Source of the DNA: an uncultured Angelakisella sp.
GTDB taxonomy: Bacteria; Bacillota; Clostridia; Oscillospirales; Ruminococcaceae
Reading direction: 5' to 3'
NCBI GenBank assembly: GCA_934524965.1
Contig: CAKSYU010000024.1
Coordinates: 1-29,378, forward strand
Length of the DNA stretch: 29,378 nt
Shown: piece after piece, positions 21,756 to 27,354 of the stretch
Layout: the number at the start of each line of letters is the position of its first letter
How positions within the stretch are numbered: the stretch's first letter is position 1
Program-made: the position numbers and the translations under genes
The notes under the pieces: model-generated
Told to the model about the DNA's origin: nothing
The model's database searches: none
The model's input: only the letters and a program-made list of their open reading frames with translations

Positions 21756-23511
21756 CTTCGTCTACGCTCTCCTTTTTATTTTTACGCAGCTTCAGGTACA
21801 CAAACACACCGGCAGCGACCACTACCACGCCGGCAACGACCCAGAACCAGGGGAAGCTGCCGGTTTCCGGCTCCACGGGACCTACGGGGTCAACGGGATC
21901 AACGGGGTCGGTGGGACCGTAAATGTCATCGTAGCTTACCGCATTGGTCACAAAGGGAACCGATACGGTGCGCTGGTTCATGTTGGTATCCTCGTAGGTG
22001 ATGATGACCTCGCCCACGATCTCGCCCTTATCATTGGCGGTGATGTAGAAATCCGCGCTGGAGGTGGTGCCGGAGGAAAGGTTGCCCAGGTACTGCTCCT
22101 CGCCGTTGTTGGAAAGCGCCTCGCAGTTCAGCTTCGCGGAAAGGTTGTAGATATCGGTACGACTCTTATTGACAAAGTTGACGGAAAGGTTGTTTTCCTC
22201 GCCCACAAAGATCTGGGTGGCAAGGTCGATTCCGGTAACGGTAAAGCGGTCTACCTGCAGCACAGGCATGCTGATGGTCTCGGTGGTCTTGGCATTACGG
22301 CGCACGCCGTCATCAAGGTAGTCGTAGGTAAAGTCCACCGTCATGGAGTGGGACTGTGCCGCCGCGGTGGGCTTCACGGTCACATTCACAGTTTTAGTGA
22401 TGGTGCCCTCGGCGTCCAGCGACTCGATGTAGAAGGAATTGGAGCTGCTGGTCAGCATCATGGCGTCGGGCAGGGTCATGGTCACCATCATGTTTTCTAC
22501 CGCCATGGTCTTGCTGGTGTTGCGGAAGGTCATGGTGATGTTGCGGGTCTCGCCGGCAACCAGGTCGCTGCCGCCGTAGCTGTAGCTGCTGATGATGACA
22601 TAGGGCTGCGCCGCGGTGGTCTCGGTATTATCCTTGCCGCCGTTATTATCGGGGGTGATGGTGGCGTTATCCACCTTGCAGGTAATGATGGCATTGTAGT
22701 TGCCCTGCGTCACAATGAGCTTGAGGGTATTATCGCTGCCGCCCACATAGTAAACGCCGGTCAGCGCAATGGTCATGCCCACCTTATTGCCGTTCTCTTC
22801 CCAAACATTGATATCGGCGCCCGCCTTGGGAGCGTTGCTGTAGGAGCCGAAGTTGCCGGCAAGGAATTTGCTGTCGCCGGGGGTGGAGACCGAGAACTTG
22901 CTGCCGTCATAGCCGGGCTGGGAAGCGAAGTTTACAAAGTCGCTGTCCCGTACATACAGGGTCAGGTCAACATAGTCGCCGGTCACGATCTCGGAGTTGG
23001 GGGTCACATTGTTGGCGGGGTCGCCGGGGTACTTGGTAAACTTGTTAAGCCCCTGCTGATGATAGCGCTGCCAGTTGTAGCTGCCGTTGCAGACGACATC
23101 AAGGCGGTAGCTTTCCGCGCCGATGGAGCCGCCCAGCGTGCTCTTGGCAGCGAATACGGGGGTGAGGGTGATGTTGTCGGTGAGGGTGATCTCATCGACC
23201 TCGGACAGTCTGGTGCCTTCACCATAGGAGGCACTTACAAATTCATAGCCCGCGTCAGCGTTAAAAGAAACCTTAACTTTGCTGACATCGGCAGGAAGTG
23301 TTTTGGACATTTCCGAACTTTTCAGGAAAGCGGTTTCAGTCTTAGTGCCGCCGTTTCCGTCGGAGGTATCGTATGTAAGGGTGATGCTGCCGTGGCTCAG
23401 GGAACCGGCTGCGGCTGTGATGGTATAGGGCGCGTCTGCTGCAACAGCTACTGTGCTCAGCACCATTGCCAGCACCAGAATAAATGTCAGGATCTTACTC
23501 AACTTCTTCAC
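21742..23511 (-). CDS. Membrane-anchored extracellular protein of the ABC operon
   Basis: A 589-residue exported protein. Residues 1-25 are a signal peptide (AVAADA cleavage region). About 27-125 resemble an InlB B-repeat-like beta domain (VSFNADAGYEFVSASYGEG, ITLTPVFA). About 310-540 hold two or three beta-sandwich units of the CARDB/NEW3 kind (RNITMTFRNTSKTMAVENMMV, NNLSVNFVNKSRTDIYNL). A DPVDPVDPVGPVEPE linker precedes a C-terminal transmembrane helix (about 555-575), a basic stop KLRKNKK and an acidic DEDEDI tail. It occupies the gene position of MacA in MacAB systems but has no helical hairpin or lipoyl domain, so it is not a membrane-fusion protein. It could present or capture the substrate. 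The start is GTG, 7 nt after GGGAGGAG, overlapping the ATPase gene by 4 bp. Confidence 0.82.
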   Translation of the reverse strand: MKKLSKILTFILVLAMVLSTVAVAADAPYTITAAAGSLSHGSITLTYDTSDGNGGTKTETAFLKSSEMSKTLPADVSKVKVSFNADAGYEFVSASYGEGTRLSEVDEITLTDNITLTPVFAAKSTLGGSIGAESYRLDVVCNGSYNWQRYHQQGLNKFTKYPGDPANNVTPNSEIVTGDYVDLTLYVRDSDFVNFASQPGYDGSKFSVSTPGDSKFLAGNFGSYSNAPKAGADINVWEENGNKVGMTIALTGVYYVGGSDNTLKLIVTQGNYNAIITCKVDNATITPDNNGGKDNTETTAAQPYVIISSYSYGGSDLVAGETRNITMTFRNTSKTMAVENMMVTMTLPDAMMLTSSSNSFYIESLDAEGTITKTVNVTVKPTAAAQSHSMTVDFTYDYLDDGVRRNAKTTETISMPVLQVDRFTVTGIDLATQIFVGEENNLSVNFVNKSRTDIYNLSAKLNCEALSNNGEEQYLGNLSSGTTSSADFYITANDKGEIVGEVIITYEDTNMNQRTVSVPFVTNAVSYDDIYGPTDPVDPVDPVGPVEPETGSFPWFWVVAGVVVVAAGVFVYLKLRKNKKESVDEDEDI

Positions 23512-24293
23512 GGTGTTACTCCTCCCAGTGTATGATCGGTAAATTGCAGGGTCTCCGGCAGCTCCTCGGCGGGAGCGGCAGCGGGTTCTTCCGCCGCCTT
23601 GGTGTGGCGGTGGTCTTCATTGGAAATAATGCGTCCGTCGGAGATGGTCACGATGCGGTCACAGTATTCCGCCAGGCTGCGGTCATGGGTGACCAGTATG
23701 ATGGTCGTGCCCTTTTCCCGCGCGAAGCGCAGGAACATCTCCATGATCTCGCGGGTGGTTTTGGTATCCAGGTTGCCGGTCGGCTCATCGGCGAATACCA
23801 CCTCGGGATCGGTAACAAAGGCGCGGGCAATGCCGACGCGCTGTTGCTGACCGCCGCTCATTTCATTGGGGCGGTGATCCATGCGCTCGCCCAGCCCCAC
23901 CTGCTCCAGCATGGCGCGGGCAGCGGCTTCCCGCTTTTTGCGCGGCACCCGCCGGAACATCAGCGGCATGGCGACATTTTCCACGGCGGTCATGCCCTGA
24001 ATGAGGTTGTAGGACTGGAACACAAAGCCGATGTGCTTCTGCCGGAACAGCGCCAGCTCCTTTTCGCTCATTTTGGAGATCAGCTTTCCCTTGATCTTTA
24101 CCGTGCCGCGTGTGGGCTTTTCCAAGCCTGCAAGCTGGTTCAGCAGCGTGGATTTACCGCTGCCGGAGGTACCCAGAATACAGCACACCTGCCCCTGCTC
24201 GATGGTCAGGTCGATGTTATCCAGCGCCACGACCTTTTCATCACCGGTACGGTACACCTTGCGGAGATCCTTGGTCTCCACCATATACTGCAC
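23508..24293 (-). CDS. LolD/MacB-type ABC transporter ATPase
   Basis: A 261-residue ATP-binding subunit. All motifs are intact: Walker A GTSGSGKST, Q-loop VFQSYNL, signature MSGGQQQRVGIAR, Walker B VVFADEPTGNLD and switch His in LVTHD. The LIQGMTAVENVAMPL segment and the DEPTGNLDTKT form are typical of the LolD/MacB/FtsE class. A Pro/Ala/Glu-rich C-terminal tail of about 35 residues follows the domain. I chose GTG at 24293, 7 nt after AGGAGG; an ATG at 24284 is possible, and the ATG at 24314 overlaps the purine-rich ribosome site. The stop overlaps the next gene (GTGA). It powers the FtsX-type permease at 20418-21755. Confidence 0.95.
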   Translation of the reverse strand: MQYMVETKDLRKVYRTGDEKVVALDNIDLTIEQGQVCCILGTSGSGKSTLLNQLAGLEKPTRGTVKIKGKLISKMSEKELALFRQKHIGFVFQSYNLIQGMTAVENVAMPLMFRRVPRKKREAAARAMLEQVGLGERMDHRPNEMSGGQQQRVGIARAFVTDPEVVFADEPTGNLDTKTTREIMEMFLRFAREKGTTIILVTHDRSLAEYCDRIVTISDGRIISNEDHRHTKAAEEPAAAPAEELPETLQFTDHTLGGVTP

Positions 24294-24385
24294 AGCACTT
24301 CCTCCTCTCCCCATATTCCCTCAGTGTCAGCCAAGGGAAAATGTAATGTGATAGTGTTACCTATAATAAGTGTGCGGCTTGCCGG

Positions 24386-24455
24386 ATTTTATTGCACCAA
24401 AAAACAAAAAATGCAAAAAATTTTTCCACGCAAACCGTACTATTGGCAGTAGTAC
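24386..24455 (-). promoter_or_regulatory. Candidate promoter and upstream inverted repeat of the ABC operon
   Basis: On the minus strand TTGCAT (24411-24416) and TAAAAT (24386-24391) are 19 bp apart, which is wider than usual. About 20 bp upstream of the -35 lies a perfect inverted repeat GTACTA-N7-TAGTAC (24437-24455), positioned as an activator site would be. The adjacent response regulator is an obvious candidate to bind it. Confidence 0.4.
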
Positions 24456-24560
24456 AGTCAGCATACCATTTTACCCCTCTGCCGTCAATGCGGCGGGTGC
24501 TTAATTCATAAAAACTTAAAAAACTCCGGCGCGGCAGGGAGGAGAGCCCGCAGCGCAGAA

Positions 24561-24592
24561 AAGCTCCCGCACCTTTTACGGTGCGGGAGCTT
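24561..24592 (-). terminator. Terminator of the two-component operon
   Basis: A perfect 13-bp stem AAGCTCCCGCACC / GGTGCGGGAGCTT with a 6-nt loop. On the minus strand it runs into TTTTCTG. It lies about 205 bp after the histidine kinase stop and separates that operon from the ABC operon. Confidence 0.8.
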
Positions 24593-24599
24593 CTGGTAA

Positions 24600-24797
24600 A
24601 ACTGGTTCCTGCCGCCGTTTGCAGCCGGCGCAGGATCTTGGGGAATGAACCGAAGGAAAAAGAAAATGAGGACAAAACGAAAATGATAAGAAGAATGAAG
24701 ATAAGGAGGAGAAAGAAAAACCTTCGGTCGGGCTTTTTGCCCTGATTTATTCCACACCCTTATCATATACAGCGAATGTGATGGCTGTGTGAAGAAA
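24600..24797. other. Gene-free stretch with a polypurine tract
   Basis: This lies between the histidine kinase stop and its terminator. From about 24646 to 24720 the plus strand is almost all purine (GA-rich), so the kinase mRNA 3' end would be pyrimidine-rich. A short GGGC-N5-GCCC hairpin sits at 24731-24744. Two tiny basic reading frames on the plus strand (13 and 16 codons) have no good ribosome site and are not called. Confidence 0.5.
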
Positions 24798-26387
24798 TCA
24801 GGAAAAATCGGAATGATTTTCTTCACTTTGGGCGCTTAAAGCGCTGTCTTGCGGCAGCAGCGGCAGCCGGAACCAGAAATCGCTGCCTTCGCCGACGGTG
24901 CTCTGCACGCCGTACTCGGCGCCGTGGGCTTCCAGCACGCCCTTGACGATGGAAAGCCCCAGCCCCGCGCCCACCGTGGAGCGGCGGTGGTTCTTATCCA
25001 CCTTGTAGTAGCGGTCCCATACATAAGGCAGGCTTTCGGCGGGGATCCCCTCGCCGTGGTCGATGACCTCCACCCGCACCACGTCCGCCGTCACCGTCTG
25101 GCGCACCAGCACGGCACGGTCCTCACCGGCGTAGTTGATGGCGTTATTGATCAGATTATACAGCACCTGCGTCATGCGCAGCCGGTCTGCCATCACCATG
25201 GCGTCCTTGTCCGCCTCCAGCGTGATGGTATAGCCGTCATGCAGCACCAGCTTGGCGTACCGCCCCATAATGCCGCGGATCAGCTCGGTGAGGTTCAGCG
25301 GCTCCGGCTGCGGCTGCTGGGTGCCGGACTGCAGACGGGAAAGATCCAGAAGATCATTGACCAGATCGGTAAGGCGGTGCGCCTCGTCGATGATGATCTG
25401 CACATTTTCCGGCGTGTTTTCGCCCGGCAGATCCCGCATGACCTCGGCATAGCCGCTGATCATGGTCAGCGGTGTGCGCAGGTCGTGGCTCACATTGGCG
25501 ATGAACTCCTGCCGCAGCCGTTCCACCTTGCTCAGCTCACGGCTGGCATAGTTCAGCGTATCGGCAAGCTCGGTGACCTCGCGGTAAGTGCCGCCGGTAA
25601 AGCGGGCGGTGTAGTCGCCGGTAGCAAGCTGCTTGGCGCTATCGGTAATACGGGTGATGGGGCGGGAAATCATGGAGGAAAGCAGCAGTACCAGCAGCAC
25701 CGAAAATGCGGTCATGATAAGGGTAATGATGACAAGCTGTGCCCGCAGCGTTTCTACCGTGGTATTGATGGGCGTAATGGTCGCGTCCACCATGACCATC
25801 ACAGACTCGGCATTTTCTCCCTCACCGCGGGTGGTCAGTATGCCGTACAAAAGCTGCTCGGTGGAGGCATTCAGCGCAGAGGCCTTGCCCTGCATGGCAG
25901 GCGAAAGCTCCAATAGCTGATAGTTTTCCAGCACAGTGCCGCCACCCTCCTCCGCCTGCCGGAACAGAAGCGCCACCTGATCGGTGAGCAGCATGTGCAG
26001 AATGCAGGAGGGCTGGTTGCCGGAGGTCAGCAGCGGCGTGCCGTCTGCGCGTACAATATGCACGCAGATCATGTCCTGACGGGTCAGGCGATTTACCTCA
26101 GTGAAAAAGTTCTCATCATTGATGCTGGCGGCAATCTCCTGCGCAGTGCTTTTGATAGAGTTGGTTTTAATGGTCTTATAGAAGCTTTCCAGAAACACGA
26201 TCTGCAAAAGCCACAGCAGCATCAGCAAAAGCGCCACAAACATAGCAAAGCTGCCCACCAGTCTCCAGCGAATGCCAAGGTGGGAAAAAAAGCTCTGTCT
26301 GGTTTGCGGGGCAGGGGAGGGCTGTCCGTCCTCCGGCTCAGTCCTCGGCTGTCTCCGGCTCTGCCACGGTCTCAAAGCGGTATCCAA
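24798..26387 (-). CDS. Sensor histidine kinase
   Basis: A 529-residue membrane sensor kinase. It has a proline-rich cytoplasmic N-terminus (1-40), TM1 (about 43-65), an extracellular domain of about 150 residues, TM2 (216-238), a HAMP linker (239-291), the HisKA dimer helix with phospho-accepting H301 in FIANVSHDLRTPLTM, and a HATPase domain with the N box NLINNAINYA, GEGIP and GAGLGLSIVKGVLEAHG. The extracellular domain matches no sensor family I recognise. The assigned start is TTG at 26387, inside the regulator gene (50-bp overlap); its AAGAGGAG abuts the codon and is too close. The next in-frame starts (GTG, ATG) would cut into TM1. The true start is thus uncertain, while the frame is certain. 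It pairs with the upstream regulator and may control the neighbouring ABC operon. Confidence 0.94.
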   Translation of the reverse strand: MDTALRPWQSRRQPRTEPEDGQPSPAPQTRQSFFSHLGIRWRLVGSFAMFVALLLMLLWLLQIVFLESFYKTIKTNSIKSTAQEIAASINDENFFTEVNRLTRQDMICVHIVRADGTPLLTSGNQPSCILHMLLTDQVALLFRQAEEGGGTVLENYQLLELSPAMQGKASALNASTEQLLYGILTTRGEGENAESVMVMVDATITPINTTVETLRAQLVIITLIMTAFSVLLVLLLSSMISRPITRITDSAKQLATGDYTARFTGGTYREVTELADTLNYASRELSKVERLRQEFIANVSHDLRTPLTMISGYAEVMRDLPGENTPENVQIIIDEAHRLTDLVNDLLDLSRLQSGTQQPQPEPLNLTELIRGIMGRYAKLVLHDGYTITLEADKDAMVMADRLRMTQVLYNLINNAINYAGEDRAVLVRQTVTADVVRVEVIDHGEGIPAESLPYVWDRYYKVDKNHRRSTVGAGLGLSIVKGVLEAHGAEYGVQSTVGEGSDFWFRLPLLPQDSALSAQSEENHSDFS

Positions 26388-27027
26388 CTCCTCTTAGTGT
26401 AATGATGCACCGGCTGTATCTGCCCAGGCTCTTGCGCAGCAGCTTTACATGGGTATCCAGCGTGCGGTCGTCGCCGTAAAAATCATAGCCCCACACATCG
26501 TGGATCAGCCGTTCACGGGTCAACGCCACGCCGCGGTTGCGCACCATGTAGAAGAACAGGTCGTACTCCTTTGGGGACATCTCTATGCGCTGCTCGTCAA
26601 TGAAAACCAGCCGCGCGGTAAAATCCACCGTCAGCCCCTCAAAGACAAAGCGGCTGTTTTCCTCCCCGCCGCTGCGCTTGATGATGGCGGCGACCCGCAT
26701 CATCAGCTCCTTGGGGGAAAAGGGCTTTACCACATAGTCGTCGATCCCCAGTTCAAAGCCGTGGATCCGGTCATATTCCTCGCCGCGCGCCGAAAGCATG
26801 ATGATGGGGGTGCGGCTGTATTTGCGGATCTCCCGGCAGGCGGAAAAGCCGTCCAGCTCCGGCATCATCACGTCCATGATGATCAGGTCAAACGGCTCGG
26901 TACGGCACAGGTCTATCGCCTCCATGCCGTTGGCGGCTTCGCTGACCCGATAGCCCTCGAACACCGCGTATTTTTTAATGATCTCCCGTATCTTGGCTTC
27001 ATCGTCTACCACCAGAATGTGATACAT
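26338..27027 (-). CDS. OmpR/PhoB family response regulator
   Basis: A 229-residue two-component regulator. The receiver domain (1-118) has the acidic pair VVDDE, phospho-accepting D52 in LIIMDVMMPELDG, the switch Ser in MLSARGE and the conserved Lys in VVKPFSP. The winged-helix domain (about 128-222) has the OmpR-type MSPKEYDLFFYMVRNRGVALTRERLIHDVWGYDFYGDDRTLDTHVKLLRKSL and ends LRGVGYRFE. The ATG follows AGGAGGG at about 8 nt. It heads an operon with the kinase. Its promoter is probably at 27186-27194, which gives a leader of about 150 nt containing hairpin element D. Targets are unknown; the ABC operon next door is the first candidate. Confidence 0.97.
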   Translation of the reverse strand: MYHILVVDDEAKIREIIKKYAVFEGYRVSEAANGMEAIDLCRTEPFDLIIMDVMMPELDGFSACREIRKYSRTPIIMLSARGEEYDRIHGFELGIDDYVVKPFSPKELMMRVAAIIKRSGGEENSRFVFEGLTVDFTARLVFIDEQRIEMSPKEYDLFFYMVRNRGVALTRERLIHDVWGYDFYGDDRTLDTHVKLLRKSLGRYSRCIITLRGVGYRFETVAEPETAED

Positions 27028-27060
27028 GGCTTTTACCCTCCTTTATGGCACGGGCTGCAC

Positions 27061-27149
27061 CGGCGACCCCGCGCTCCGGCTGCGCCGGAGCCGGGCGCCC
27101 CTGCGGGGCGCACACACGGCAGCCGCAGGCTGCCGCGGCGGGGTCGCCG
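27061..27149 (-). repeat. GC-rich hairpin element D with terminal inverted repeats
   Basis: An 89-bp element with perfect 12-bp ends: CGGCGACCCCGC (27061-27072) and GCGGGGTCGCCG (27138-27149). Inside are three stems: GCTCCGGC-TGC-GCCGGAGC (27073-27091), GCGCCCC-TGC-GGGGCGC (27095-27111) and GGCAGCC-GCA-GGCTGCC (27118-27134). On the minus strand, which is transcribed here, two of the loops read GCA. The first stem is the same as one in element C and the second matches one in element B. It lies in the leader of the response regulator mRNA. Confidence 0.85.
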
Positions 27150-27185
27150 CCCGCTCTCTGCGCTGAATTTTGTTTCTCCGCGATC

Positions 27186-27194
27186 AGTATAACA
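27186..27194 (-). promoter_or_regulatory. Extended -10 promoter of the two-component operon
   Basis: On the minus strand TGT-TATACT. No good -35 is seen. The divergent RND promoter starts about 50 bp away. Confidence 0.55.
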
Positions 27195-27246
27195 TACTTT
27201 CCCCGCAGGGCGCTACATCTTTCACGGAAAGTTAACACTTTGCCTA

Positions 27247-27274
27247 TTGCATTCCGCCGCAGATGCGGTAAAAT
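27247..27274 (+). promoter_or_regulatory. Promoter of the RND exporter gene
   Basis: TTGCAT (27247-27252), a 16-bp spacer and TAAAAT (27269-27274). The predicted transcription start falls just before the 20-bp palindrome at 27289. Confidence 0.7.
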
Positions 27275-27288
27275 AGGAACAGATTTTT

Positions 27289-27308
27289 CCGACCGACCGG
27301 TCGGTCGG
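27289..27308 (+). promoter_or_regulatory. Perfect 20-bp palindrome, TetR-type operator or attenuator
   Basis: CCGACCGA-CCGG-TCGGTCGG is fully self-complementary and is followed by TATTTTTTAT. It begins about 15 bp after the -10 hexamer. As DNA it resembles operators of TetR/AcrR repressors, which often control efflux pumps. As RNA it would form an 8-bp hairpin with a T-tract, a terminator-like shape. No TetR gene is in the window. Confidence 0.7.
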
Positions 27309-27354
27309 TATTTTTTATCTACTATTCTGCCTTTGGAAATGGAGAACCCACCCT

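Noticed and set aside
24646..24760. Two short basic peptides encoded in the polypurine tract
   Set aside because: Only 13 and 16 codons, no well-placed ribosome site; the composition alone explains the Lys/Arg content.
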